Assembly (NCBI GenBank): GCA_902613655.1 | Contig: CACMHR010000005.1 | Span: 1 to 64,000, forward strand | Length of the DNA stretch: 64,000 nucleotides | Direction of reading: 5' to 3' | Source: Anoxypelagibacter sp902613655 | GTDB lineage: Bacteria > Pseudomonadota > Alphaproteobacteria > Pelagibacterales > Pelagibacteraceae | Part shown: positions 43,401-52,790 of the stretch, one piece after another | Position numbering within the stretch: position 1 is the stretch's first letter | How the letters are laid out: each line of letters starts with the position of its first letter | Translations under genes and position numbers: made by a program | Notes under the pieces: model-generated | Told to the model about the DNA's origin: nothing | The model's input: only the letters and a program-made list of their open reading frames with translations | The model's database searches: none

Positions 43401-43887
43401 CTTTAAATTCGTTTTTTAAAATAGATGCAAGATTATAAACATCTTTTATTTTATTTTTTTTTACTAAATTATTAAATAGAGAGTCAATACCGCCACTTAA
43501 TATCAATAAATCCTCACAATTATCAAAAAGATCGTCTAAAGAACAAGTCGGTAAAAGGTTTTCTTTGGTCTCCAAAAAACTTTTGGAAGACAATTTGACT
43601 AAATTGTTATAACCCTTTTCAGTTTTAGCGAAAATTGGCAATTTACCAATAGTTTCACTGTACTTAAAATTAATTTGAGACCCTATAATGGGCTGCGTCC
43701 CGACTTTACTTAACGCTTCTGAAAACTCTAAGGCGCCACAAAGGTTGTAGCTATCACTCAATCCAAGTGATTTTATTTTATTTTTTTTGCAATAATCTGC
43801 TAGATCATCAATTTTTATCGCACCTTCGCAAATAGAATACTGCGTGTGCACTTTAAAATTTGTGAATGTTGACTTCACATTAGACAT
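40471..43887 (-). CDS. dnaE: DNA polymerase III alpha subunit
   Basis: Main replicative polymerase, 1138 aa. The N-terminal PHP domain starts with HTQYSICEGAIKIDDL. The palm has GPGRGSGAGSLVAYCL and catalytic aspartates in PDFDIDF, with HAAGVVIA and YRPGPMNNIP and KAMGKKKR further on. Thumb/fingers include NKSHAAAYALIAYQTA; a helix-hairpin-helix and OB fold occupy the C-terminal third. It overlaps lolD by 8 nt. Full length for the family. Confidence 0.97.
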   Translation of the reverse strand: MSNVKSTFTNFKVHTQYSICEGAIKIDDLADYCKKNKIKSLGLSDSYNLCGALEFSEALSKVGTQPIIGSQINFKYSETIGKLPIFAKTEKGYNNLVKLSSKSFLETKENLLPTCSLDDLFDNCEDLLILSGGIDSLFNNLVKKNKIKDVYNLASILKNEFKDSFYLEIQRHNDQDERKLENIFLSLSNKVSIPIIASQEVFYINKDMYEAHDALLCIGEKTYVDEKNRKRYSDQHYIKSKDEIENLYSDIPEALENNYNFPFRFSFKVKKSKPILPSIQISNQRNENDELTFQSNEGLKNRLENFVLKNADKSGTEKIKKIYSDRLAHELSIIHKMNYSGYFLIVSDYIKWAKQNDIPVGPGRGSGAGSLVAYCLDITDLDPIEFGLIFERFLNPDRISMPDFDIDFCEEKRDLVFKYLKSKYKNGVAHIITFGKLKARMALRDIGRVIGLPYGHVDKICKMIPFDPSRPLSLQESIDREPRFKEEEKNPKIKKLIELSLKLEGLNRNLATHAAGVVIAGEKLSEEVPLYKDKSSELLLPSTQFDMHSSENAGLVKFDILGLNTLTLISKTIKILKNKKIDLDLSKIKLNDKNVYEMLSTGETTGLFQLESSGVRSALKQMKPNKFEDIIALVALYRPGPMNNIPIYNDCKNGLKKPDYIHESLEKILKPTYGIIIYQEQVMQIAQTLANFSPGEADILRKAMGKKKRKELEKQEEKFIKGATKNGIGKDIAVFIFQKIKPFAEYGFNKSHAAAYALIAYQTAFLKRYYPEDFIAATMSTELSDTDKLREFVEEVKRLKINIVRPCINKSFADFKSEKNKIYYALSAIKSVGKEAVTNIINERIKNGEFKSLNNFIHRVNPKDINKLQLEGLTKAGAFDIFNQDRGSLLKAIPKIIQVNKMLWDEKMSNQSSLFSSKSEKDQTILKFESNEKLSKKDLLLNEFHSIGFYMSDHPLNIYKDYFETLKIKSYSNFIGDNESNAYVAGTIMAIQEKKSAKGTPFAIIKFTDLKSEFELFLFSELLIANRDKLKAANSFLITLQKDSSKDYSSARRINIKNIVPLNDFVNMPYKNVTIEVNGKTNMNELKNLLNTEGETKIQIKVNRNSKIYIFSLKNPRKFNLNTLSSLKNKEFIKKISF

Positions 43888-44563
43888 TAGCTCTTTTTAC
43901 AATACCATCGCTTATGGTTAAAGTATAATCAGCTTTTTTTGCTAATTCTCTATTATGAGTTGCAATTAATATTATTTTATTTTTTTCTCTTAATTTTAAA
44001 AAATAAGAAAATATATCATTAGAGTTTTTGTTGTCTAAATTTCCAGTAGGTTCATCAGCAAGAATTATTTTTGTTTCAGCAATAAGCGCTCTAGCAATTG
44101 CAACTCTTTGTTGTTCACCGCCGGATAAATCTGATGGAAAATGGTTTAATCTATGACCCAAATTTACTTTTTTTAAAAATTTTTCAGCTTTTTTGATGGA
44201 TATTTTATAGTTTGTTTCACGTATAATTAGTGGAAGAGCAACATTTTCTAGCGCTGTAAAATCGCTAAGCAAATTATTATTTTGAAAAATTATTGATATA
44301 TTTTCTCTAATCATTTTATTTTTTTGATCTTCATTTAGCTCTGATATAGATTTGCCTGAAATTATAATTTTACCTTTGGATGGAGTATCTAATAAAGACA
44401 TTAAATGTAAAAATGTTGATTTTCCAGATCCTGAGGGACCAACTATAGCAACGACCTTCCCTGTTTCAATTTTTAGATTAACATTCTTTAAAACTGTTAT
44501 TTTTGAATTACCGTTTTCAAAATGTTTTGATAAATTGTTTATTTGAATAATTTCTCTAATCAT
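43880..44563 (-). CDS. lolD: Lipoprotein-releasing ABC transporter ATPase LolD
   Basis: ATPase of the LolCDE system that extracts lipoproteins from the inner membrane. The 227-aa protein has Walker A GPSGSGKST, Q-loop IFQNNNLL, signature LSGGEQQRVAIARAL, Walker B ILADEPTG and H-loop ATHN. It overlaps lolC by 8 nt and dnaE by 8 nt. Confidence 0.94.
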   Translation of the reverse strand: MIREIIQINNLSKHFENGNSKITVLKNVNLKIETGKVVAIVGPSGSGKSTFLHLMSLLDTPSKGKIIISGKSISELNEDQKNKMIRENISIIFQNNNLLSDFTALENVALPLIIRETNYKISIKKAEKFLKKVNLGHRLNHFPSDLSGGEQQRVAIARALIAETKIILADEPTGNLDNKNSNDIFSYFLKLREKNKIILIATHNRELAKKADYTLTISDGIVKRANV

Positions 44564-45788
44564 ATTTCAGTGCTTTTATTGGATCAATTTTTGTTACAGC
44601 AAGAGATGGAAGTAAAGAAGCAAAAATTGATGTTATCAAGGAGAAAGAGGAAATTATTAAAATTGAACTTAAACTGATTTCACTTGGCATCTCAGTTAAA
44701 AAATAAACATCTTCTGGAAATATTTGTAAATTAAATGTGTTAGATAAAAATACCCTTATGCTCTCTATGTTTATTGAAAATAGAGTACCAAGTACAAGTC
44801 CTGTAATAGTTGCTGCAAAACCAATTATAAATCCAGTCAGAAAGAAAGACTTTATAATCGATTTTTTGTCTAATCCTAAAGATTTAAGAATGGCTATTTC
44901 TTTTGTTTTATTTTTAATTAAAATTGTAAGTCCCGAAATTATATTAAATGCAGCAACTATGATAATTAGTGTTAAAATTAAGAACATAACATTCCTTTCA
45001 ACTTTTAAAGCTGAAAAAAAAGATTTATTTTGATCCGCCCAGGAAATTACATAAAAACTAGAGTCAATATTTTGTATTTCATTTTTGTATTTGCTTGCAT
45101 TAATTGGATCTTTTAGAAATATTTCAATGTAAAAATCTTCTAAATTTTTTCCAAAAAATGATAATGAGTCTGTTAAATTAAAGAAAGAAACACTTCGATC
45201 AAATTCGTAAAGGCCACTGCTAAAAACTGCTGCAACTTGAAATGATGACTGCTTGGGAATATTTCCTAGAGGCGTTGATATTGAATTTGATGACATAATA
45301 TTTATTTTATCACCAACAACTACACCTAATTCAATAGCAAGGTATTTTCCAATTATTACAGTTCCATTTTTAAAATTAGTGAGCTCTCCATCTATAATGT
45401 TTTCTTTCAAAAAATTGATACTATTAATTTTTTTCGGGTCAACACCTCGAATAAGGGTACCCTTTGCATTATCTCTATTTAAAATAACAGCTTCACCATT
45501 GAAAGTTTTAATAACATTAGAATTGATATATTTATTTTTAATTTTATTATAATAATTTTCACTGATAGGATTTGAGTAGGGTTTTATGGTTATATGAGAA
45601 TTAAATCCTAATATTTTATTTGTCAGCTCGGTTCTAAAACCATTCATTACAGACATAACAATAATTAGTACCGCAACACCAAGTGAGATGCCTAGAAAAG
45701 AAAAAATCGAAATAATCTTTAAAAAACCTTCTTTTTTTTTGGGTTTTAAGTTTCTTGAGGTTATTAATTTTTCAATGAAAGTGAACAA
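44556..45788 (-). CDS. lolC: Lipoprotein-releasing ABC transporter permease (LolC/LolE type)
   Basis: FtsX-like permease of 410 aa with four membrane helices: one near residues 25-48 (ISIFSFLGISLGVAVLIIVMSVMNGF), a large periplasmic domain and three helices after residue 270. One gene stands for both LolC and LolE, as in other alphaproteobacteria. The only plausible start is TTG at 45788, just after the end of the proS C-terminal part. The 3' end overlaps lolD. Confidence 0.92.
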   Translation of the reverse strand: MFTFIEKLITSRNLKPKKKEGFLKIISIFSFLGISLGVAVLIIVMSVMNGFRTELTNKILGFNSHITIKPYSNPISENYYNKIKNKYINSNVIKTFNGEAVILNRDNAKGTLIRGVDPKKINSINFLKENIIDGELTNFKNGTVIIGKYLAIELGVVVGDKINIMSSNSISTPLGNIPKQSSFQVAAVFSSGLYEFDRSVSFFNLTDSLSFFGKNLEDFYIEIFLKDPINASKYKNEIQNIDSSFYVISWADQNKSFFSALKVERNVMFLILTLIIIVAAFNIISGLTILIKNKTKEIAILKSLGLDKKSIIKSFFLTGFIIGFAATITGLVLGTLFSINIESIRVFLSNTFNLQIFPEDVYFLTEMPSEISLSSILIISSFSLITSIFASLLPSLAVTKIDPIKALKYD

Positions 45789-45789
45789 T

Positions 45790-47104
45790 TTAATTTTTAA
45801 TAAGTTTAATAATTTGTTTTAAATCTAACATTTTGGCTTCTAAACCAATCTCCTTAAATTCATATAAATCCTTAGACGATTTAGATCCTATTATAATTTG
45901 GAAAGGTATCCCTAATAGATCATGTTTTTTAAATTTGTTTGAGATATTTTCTTCAATATCATCTAAAAGAACATCTAAATTATTTTTTTTTTAACTCATT
46001 ATAAAGTTTTTTTGCTTTTTCTAAATTTGATGTGTCATTTTTATTTATTGAAGGTATGATTACAATATCAAATGGTGATACAGATTTAGGCCACTTCATA
46101 ATATTATTAACGTACTTGGCTTCGATAATTGCAGCTACCAATCGTGATACTCCTATACCGTAGGAACCCATTTTAACAAATATTTTTTTTCCATCTTTTG
46201 TATCAACTGAACAATTCATTGGTTTGGAATATTTGTCCCCAAAATAAAATATGTGCCCAACTTCAATGCCTTTGGTCTGTATTTGGTTTCCCTTTTTTAC
46301 ATTTTTATCAAATTCAGATGATTTGTATTTATCATCAGTAACAGCATAATATTTAGAGAAGTCATTTCTCATTTTTTCTAGAGAGAATCTTTCGTTTTTA
46401 TAATTATCAACTGAAATATCAAATACCATTTTGTCGGCATAAATTTTACTTTCCCCTGTTTCAGCTAAAATTATAAATTCATGAGACAGATCTCCACCAA
46501 TTGGTCCAGTATCAGCCTTCATAGGAATGGATTTGAGGCCTAAACGTTGAAATGTTTTCAAGTACGCATAGAACATTTTGTTGTAAGTAAGTGAAGCCTC
46601 ATTCTCGTCCAAATCAAATGAATATGCATCTTTCATATAAAATTCTCTACACCTCATAACTCCAAAACGGGGTCTTAGTTCGTCTCTAAATTTCCACTGT
46701 ATGTGATAAAAAATTTGCGGCAATAATTTGTAGGATTTCACACTGGATCTAAATATTTCTGTGATTTGCTCTTCATTTGTAGGCCCATAAAGCATCTCTC
46801 GTTTTTGCCGATCAGATATTCTAAGCATTTCTTCACCATAATCATCATATCTTCCACTTTCTTTCCATATGTCAGCTGATTGTATGGTTGGCATTAACAT
46901 TTCTTGGGAACCAATATTATTTTGTTCTTCCCTTACTATTTTCTCTATTTTTTTCATTATTTTGAATCCAAGTGGTAGCCATGAATAAATACCAGTTGAA
47001 GATTGTCTTATCATTCCCGTTCTTAACATTAGTTGATGAGACTTGATTTTTGCCTCAGCAGGCAAATCTTTTGTTATTGGTACAAAAAGTTTTGATAAAA
47101 GCAT
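45790..47104 (-). CDS. proS: Prolyl-tRNA synthetase, reading frame split by one extra A near the C-terminus
   Basis: Class II synthetase of the short alphaproteobacterial type without the editing insert. The first frame (47104-45980) gives 374 aa with TGMIRQSSTGIYSWLPLG, REEQNNIGSQEMLMP, YGPTNEEQITEIFR, RPRFGVMRCREFYMKDAYSF and GSYGIGVSRLVAA, then stops inside a run of ten adenines (plus-strand T run 45983-45992). Removing one base continues the frame for about 63 more residues (LDVLLDDIEENIS, LLGIPFQIIIGSK) to a stop at 45790. That part is the anticodon-binding domain and gives the normal length of about 437 aa. Cause may be a sequencing error, slippage-dependent expression or a true lesion. 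Confidence 0.88.
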
Positions 47105-48766
47105 TATAATCGAGCAATATTTATATTTGTAAAGGGCTTTTTCCCTGTTCTTTCTTTAATTAACTTTCTGCAATTTTGTTTTATTGTTTCAATAAGGTTC
47201 TTTTCTTGGTTTTTATTCTTCATAGAAAATGATCTACAAGTATTAAAGATTTTGTCCTCCATTTCAAAAAATAATTTTTTCATCGAAATTATTTTCTGGT
47301 ATTCCTCTGTACGAGATTACAGGTTTATTTAATTTACCACTATTATTCAATATAAGTGTTATTTCCAAATATCCGTTCAAAGATAGATTTCTTCTTTCTT
47401 TAATAGACTGAGAATTCTCTCCTACTGCAATATTTCCGTCTAAATACATTTTACCAGATGGTGCTTTATCAATAACTTCGGGATTTTGGCCGGGATAAAT
47501 TCTTACTACATCCCCGTCTTCAATTCTAAGTGCATGTGGAATCTGCATTTCTTTTGCAAATCTAATATGTTCGTTCATATGCCTATGTTCTCCATGCACA
47601 GGTATAATAGACTCTGGTTTTACCCAATTATACATATCTTTCAAGTCGTCTCTATTAGGATGTCCTGAAACATGAACAAAATCTGTTTCTTCGGTAACTA
47701 ATTCAATTTCTTGTCTTACTAGATCGTTGTGCAAAGAGTAGAGCTTCTTCTCATTACCAGGAATAATTTTAGATGAAAAAATAACCGTATCACCTTTTTC
47801 TATAAACACATCTGGATGAATACCTTTTACTATTCTCTTCATAGCACCCATTGGCTCACCTTGACTTCCTGTGCACAAAAAAACCAATTTTTCTCTGGGG
47901 AAGTTTTTACTTTCTCTAGGATCAATTGGGTTTTGAATATTTTGCAAATATCCACATTGTTTTGCTGCTTTAAATATTCTATTCATGGATCTACCAACTA
48001 AACAAACTTGTCTATTGATTTTTTCAGCACAGTAAAAAATGGTTTCCATTCTAGCTACATTAGATGCAAACGAAGTTACGATAATTCTTTTAGATTTGAG
48101 AGACATAATTTTTAAAAGACTTTCTCTAACATCAGACTCTGAACCAGCTCTTCCAGGACTAAAAATATTTGTTGAGTCACAAATCATAGCTAGAACTTTA
48201 TTGTTTCCTATTTCTTTGAGTTTTTTTTCGTTTATTTTATCTCCTATTAATGGATTGGGATCGATTTTCCAGTCACCAGTATGTAAAACCATGCCTGCAG
48301 GTGTTTTAATACTTAGACCATTAGGTTCTAATATTGAATGAGTCAAACTAACAAACTCAATATTAAATGGTCCAAGTTCAATTTTACCATTCAATTTAAC
48401 TATTTTTAAATAATTAGAAATATCTATTTTTTTTTCTTTAAATTTTTCTTGAATAAGAACCGATGTAAATGGTGTAGCATATATATTGCATTTTAAATCC
48501 GGCCATATATGAGATATTGCACCAATATGATCCTCATGTGCATGTGTTAAAACGATCCCAAGTAAATCATTTTTTTTATCAATAATAAAAGCTGGGTCTG
48601 GATAAATTAAATCGACTCCAGGAATAGAGTCATCAGCAAAACTTACACCTGTGTCTACGATAATCCACTTTTGATTTTCCTCATTACCGTACGCATATAA
48701 ATTCATGTTTCCACCGATTTGACCAGATCCACCTAATGGACAAAAAATTAATTCATTTTTATTCAT
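47104..48766 (-). CDS. rnj: Ribonuclease J, reading frame split by one extra base near the C-terminus
   Basis: Metallo-beta-lactamase/beta-CASP ribonuclease for RNA decay. The first frame (48766-47264) gives 500 aa with GGSGQIGGNMNLY, LTHAHEDHIGAI, HSILEPNGL, HTGDWKIDPNP, TGSQGEPMGA, VHVSGHP and PVHGEHRHM, and ends after DEKIIF. In the next frame the sequence continues EMEDKIFNTC ... RKLIKERTGKKPFTNINIARL to 47104, which matches the C-terminal domain of RNase J (GKKP then a hydrophobic strand). Dropping one base from A6 (47275-47280) or T6 (47266-47271) joins them into 553 aa, the family length. The stop shares a base with the proS start. Confidence 0.85.
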
Positions 48767-49521
48767 ATTAAAAACTTTTTATAAATTTCTATAATTCCTA
48801 AGATTGTAATATTTTTTTCTATTTTCACTTTTTTGATTAGACGGTTTTTAAAAAAATTAGCATATCCACCAGTTAATATAAGATTTGAACTTATACCATT
48901 TTTATTATGTATTTTTTTTAAAATATTGTTTATTAAACCTTCATAACCCCAATAAAAACCTGATGACAGCGCCTCCATTGTATTTTTGCCATAACTTTTT
49001 GGATATTTTTTAAATTTAAATGACGGTAATAGTGCAGTTGAGGAATGTAAATTTTCAATGGAAAGTTTAATACCAGGGGCTATTACACCACCATCATAAA
49101 TGCCTTTTGACTTAATAATATCGAATGTAGTCGCAGTACCAAAATCAATAACAATACAATTTGACTTAAATTTGAAGTATGCACCAACTGAATTGGCTAT
49201 ACGATCTGAACCGAGTTGAGAATATTTCTTAATATTAAATTTCATTAAATTTTTTAAATTAAAGTTTTTGATTTCATAAACTTGCATTTTTTTGTTTTTA
49301 AAAATAAATTTAATTTTATTAAAAACTTGAGGAACTACGCTTGAAAATAGAACTTTTTTATTAAAATTTTTTTCATTTATATTTTTAATTTTTGTAGTCA
49401 ATTCTTTTTTTAAATTTGAGCTTTTTGAGTTAAATAAATAAGTATTTTTTATTCTAAATTTTTTATCTATTTTACAAATCTTTATATTAGTGTTTCCTAT
49501 GTCTCCAACTAAATAGTTCAT
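48763..49521 (-). CDS. coaX: Type III pantothenate kinase
   Basis: First step of coenzyme A synthesis. The 252-aa ASKHA-fold enzyme has VGDIGNTNIKIC at residues 5-16, GSDRIANSVGAYF, VIDFGTATTFD, GGVIAPGI and LTGGYANFF. It overlaps gatB and rnj by 4 nt each. Together with panC, also in the window, it supports pantothenate and CoA synthesis. Confidence 0.92.
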   Translation of the reverse strand: MNYLVGDIGNTNIKICKIDKKFRIKNTYLFNSKSSNLKKELTTKIKNINEKNFNKKVLFSSVVPQVFNKIKFIFKNKKMQVYEIKNFNLKNLMKFNIKKYSQLGSDRIANSVGAYFKFKSNCIVIDFGTATTFDIIKSKGIYDGGVIAPGIKLSIENLHSSTALLPSFKFKKYPKSYGKNTMEALSSGFYWGYEGLINNILKKIHNKNGISSNLILTGGYANFFKNRLIKKVKIEKNITILGIIEIYKKFLI

Positions 49522-50987
49522 TTTTTTAATTCTGTTTTGAGGATTTCATTTACTAATTTTGGATTAGCCTTTCCTGCTGAAATTTTCATTACTTCACCTA
49601 TAAAGAAACCAAACAATTTCACTTTTCCAGACTTGTACTCTGAGACTTTTTCAGAGTGTTTGTCTAAAACTTTTTTTATAATTTTTTTAATTTCTTCAGG
49701 ATTGCTTTGTTGTTTAAGACCCTTATCCTCAATAATTTTGTCAGCTGAAAAACCGGTTTTAACCATAATATCAAAAACTTCTTTTGCTATCTTTCCTGAA
49801 ATATTTCCTGAAGAAATTTGATTAATCAAAATGGCTAAATTTTTTGGTGTAACCGGTGACTTTTTTATTTCAATATTTTTTTCATTTAAAACAGCAAAAA
49901 GTTCAACAATAATCCAATTTTTTGCAAGTTTAATGTCTGCGGTTTTAATTACTTCTTCAAAAAATTTAGAAACATCAATCTCAGAAACAAGAACATTAGC
50001 CTCATAAGGTGAAAGATTAAATTTTTTTATGTATCTCTCTTTTTTTTGATCTGGAAGCTCTGGCAATTTCTTTTTTAAATTTGCTACAAAAGATTTCTCA
50101 ATTTTTAAAGGAAGTAAATCAGGATCTGGAAAGTACCTATAATCATGGGCCTCTTCTTTTGATCTCATTGATCTGGTCTCTTTTTTTTTGGTATCAAAAA
50201 GTCTAGTTTCTTGGTCAATTGATTTACCTGACTCTAATAATTCAACTTGTCTTTTTGCTTCGGAATCAATTGCCATTTCCATAAATTTTATTGAGTTTAC
50301 GTTTTTAATTTCACATCTAGTTCCAAAATTAGTTTCGCCTTTTTTCCGAACAGAAACATTAACATCTGCTCTTAACGATCCTTCTTGCATGTTACCATCA
50401 CATGTACCTAAATATCGCATTATTGATCTGAGCTTTTTAACATAAAAATTTACTTCTTCGGGCGATCTAAGATCTGGCTTACTCACTATCTCCATTAAAG
50501 CAACACCTGATCTGTTTAAATCAACATAAGTATTATCGGGACTTAAGTCATGAATACTTTTGCCCGCATCTTGCTCTAAGTGCAATCTTTCTATTCCAAT
50601 TTTTTTACTCCCGTACGGCATATCTAGATTTATCTCCCCTTCTCCTACAATAGGATTTTTATATTGAGAAATTTGATAACCAGCAGGCAGATCAGCATAG
50701 AAATAATTTTTTCTATCAAATATAGAGTCTAAGTTAATTTTTGCATTTAATCCTAAACCAGTTTTTACTGCTTGTTCTATACAATATTCATTTATTACAG
50801 GAAGCATTCCTGGAAAGGCCGAGTCTACTAAACTTACTTGTGTGTTTGGTTTTCCACCAAATTTTGTTGAAGAACCAGAAAATAGTTTAGAGTCTGAAAC
50901 TACCTGAGCATGCACCTCTAAACCAATAATTACTTCCCAATTATTTTTTTCAGTTTTTATAAAATAATTAAATTTATCTTTCTCCAT
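49518..50987 (-). CDS. gatB: Aspartyl/glutamyl-tRNA amidotransferase subunit B
   Basis: tRNA-binding kinase-like subunit of GatCAB. The ATG at 50987 shares a base with the gatA stop and gives 489 aa. WEVIIGLEVHAQ opens the catalytic domain, followed by DSAFPGMLP, FDRKNYFYADLPAGYQISQ, EQDAGKS, DLNRSGVALMEIVS and DYRYFPDPDLLP. The C-terminal YqeY-like helical domain is complete. It allows formation of Gln-tRNA and possibly Asn-tRNA from mischarged precursors. Confidence 0.96.
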   Translation of the reverse strand: MEKDKFNYFIKTEKNNWEVIIGLEVHAQVVSDSKLFSGSSTKFGGKPNTQVSLVDSAFPGMLPVINEYCIEQAVKTGLGLNAKINLDSIFDRKNYFYADLPAGYQISQYKNPIVGEGEINLDMPYGSKKIGIERLHLEQDAGKSIHDLSPDNTYVDLNRSGVALMEIVSKPDLRSPEEVNFYVKKLRSIMRYLGTCDGNMQEGSLRADVNVSVRKKGETNFGTRCEIKNVNSIKFMEMAIDSEAKRQVELLESGKSIDQETRLFDTKKKETRSMRSKEEAHDYRYFPDPDLLPLKIEKSFVANLKKKLPELPDQKKERYIKKFNLSPYEANVLVSEIDVSKFFEEVIKTADIKLAKNWIIVELFAVLNEKNIEIKKSPVTPKNLAILINQISSGNISGKIAKEVFDIMVKTGFSADKIIEDKGLKQQSNPEEIKKIIKKVLDKHSEKVSEYKSGKVKLFGFFIGEVMKISAGKANPKLVNEILKTELKK

Positions 50988-52447
50988 TAATTTTCCCACC
51001 ATCTATTAATTGAATTTTTAAAATTAATAGCTTTTTCCATAGTTAAAGCGATATTTAAAATTGTTTGCTCATCCAAAGCTTTTGCAATTAATTGTAAACC
51101 CATTGGGTAACCCTTGCTATCTAATCCACCAGGAATGGAAATTGCTGGTACACCTGCTAAATTAACAGGCACTGTAAATATATCATTTAAATACATTGAG
51201 ATTGGATCATTAGTTTTTTCCCCAAATTTAAATGCAGAACTTGGAGTAGAAGGAGTTAGGATAGCATCTACTTTTTTAAAACTCTCATCAAAATCATTTT
51301 TAATTAATTTTCTTACCTTTTGTGCCTTCAAATAATAAGCGTCATAATAACCAGAGGATAAAACATATGTTCCAATTAAAACTCTTCGTTTTACCTCTCT
51401 ACCAAATCCTTCGCCTCTAGTATTTTCGTACATTTCTATTAGGTTTTTGGCTTTTTTAGATCTGTACCCATACTTTACTCCATCATATCTCGCTAAATTT
51501 GAAGACGCTTCTGCAGGCGCTACTATATAATAAGTTGGTAATGCATAATTAGTGTGTGGAAGAGATATGTCGACTATAGTGGCACCTGATTTTTTTAAAA
51601 TATCTATTCCTTTATTCCAAATATTATCAATTTCTTTTGGCATATTATCAATCCTGTATTCTTTAGGTATCCCAATTTTTAAACCTTTCACATTTTCGTT
51701 TAAATTTTTTGAATATTTTTCTTTTTTTTTATTAATAGATGTTGAATCCTTGGGGTCATACCCAGACATAGCTTCAAGTAATAGAGCACAATCCTCAACA
51801 TTTTTAGTCATAGGGCCTGCCTGATCTAAAGATGAAGCAAAAGCCACTATTCCCCATCGTGAACATAATCCGTATGTAGGTTTTAAACCTACAGTACCTG
51901 TAAAAGATGCTGGTTGTCTTATTGAACCACCTGTATCAGTACCAATTGTAGCTGGTGTTAAATTTGCTGCTAATGCACTTGCAGAACCACCGGATGATCC
52001 ACCAGGAACTAGATTTTTTCCTATTGGATTTATTGTATTACCAAAATAGCTAGTTTCATTTGAAGATCCCATAGCAAATTCATCACAATTTAGTTTTCCT
52101 AAAATTATAGCACCCTCCGACCATAAATTATTTGTTACGCTAGACTCATATGCCGGTATAAAATTTTCGAGAATTTTACTTCCAGCGGTTGTTTTGATAT
52201 TTTTTGTACAGAATAAATCCTTAACAGCAAGTGGAATACCAGGAAGTAACCCATTATAATTTTTCTTGCTATCAAAGTTTTTTGCATCTTTAAGACTTTT
52301 TTCGAAACAAGTTGTAATAAAGGAATTTAATTTTTTTGCCTTTTCGATATTTTTAATAAAAAATTTTGTTACCTCTAATGAAGATATTTTTTTTGTTTTA
52401 ATTAAATTTGTAATTTGGGTAAGAGTATTTTGGTTAAGATCTGACAT
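50987..52447 (-). CDS. gatA: Aspartyl/glutamyl-tRNA amidotransferase subunit A
   Basis: Amidase that releases ammonia from glutamine for GatB. The 486-aa protein has the amidase signature: PLAVKDLFCT (Lys), GSSNETSYFG, PGGSSGGSASALAA and GTDTGGSIRQPASF (Ser-cis-Ser-Lys triad). It starts 2 nt after gatC and shares a base with gatB. Confidence 0.97.
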   Translation of the reverse strand: MSDLNQNTLTQITNLIKTKKISSLEVTKFFIKNIEKAKKLNSFITTCFEKSLKDAKNFDSKKNYNGLLPGIPLAVKDLFCTKNIKTTAGSKILENFIPAYESSVTNNLWSEGAIILGKLNCDEFAMGSSNETSYFGNTINPIGKNLVPGGSSGGSASALAANLTPATIGTDTGGSIRQPASFTGTVGLKPTYGLCSRWGIVAFASSLDQAGPMTKNVEDCALLLEAMSGYDPKDSTSINKKKEKYSKNLNENVKGLKIGIPKEYRIDNMPKEIDNIWNKGIDILKKSGATIVDISLPHTNYALPTYYIVAPAEASSNLARYDGVKYGYRSKKAKNLIEMYENTRGEGFGREVKRRVLIGTYVLSSGYYDAYYLKAQKVRKLIKNDFDESFKKVDAILTPSTPSSAFKFGEKTNDPISMYLNDIFTVPVNLAGVPAISIPGGLDSKGYPMGLQLIAKALDEQTILNIALTMEKAINFKNSINRWWEN

Positions 52448-52449
52448 AT

Positions 52450-52737
52450 TTATTCAACAACTTTTGGTACAATAAAAAAATCTTCGTTTTTATCAGGTGA
52501 ATTCTTTAGTATTTCTTCCTTTATCTTACCATCATTGACTTTGTCTTTTCGCGGCTCAAGTGATTTATCAACTATTGAATTTAGTGGTTTTACATTATTA
52601 GTGTCTAATTTATTGAGCTGCTCAACAAATTTCAATATTGATGCCAAATCATTTGATAAAGACTCTAAATTTTTATCATCTAGTGAAATTCTCGATAGTT
52701 TGGCAACTTTTTTAACTTGGTTTTTATCAATAGACAT
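52450..52737 (-). CDS. gatC: Aspartyl/glutamyl-tRNA amidotransferase subunit C
   Basis: A 95-aa structural subunit that ties GatA to GatB. It begins DKNQVKKVAKLSRI, a family hallmark, and has KFVEQLNKLDTNNV in the middle. It is the first gene of the 25-kb minus-strand run and is divergent from ruvX across 53 nt. Confidence 0.93.
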   Translation of the reverse strand: MSIDKNQVKKVAKLSRISLDDKNLESLSNDLASILKFVEQLNKLDTNNVKPLNSIVDKSLEPRKDKVNDGKIKEEILKNSPDKNEDFFIVPKVVE

Positions 52738-52790
52738 CTATAAACTATGTTTAAGTTTGTTTAGAAAATGGTGTAAAATATAACATATTC

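Noticed and set aside
47104..47283. Independent 59-aa gene between rnj and proS
   Set aside because: Its sequence fits the C-terminus of RNase J better than a separate protein; kept as an alternative in the rnj finding.
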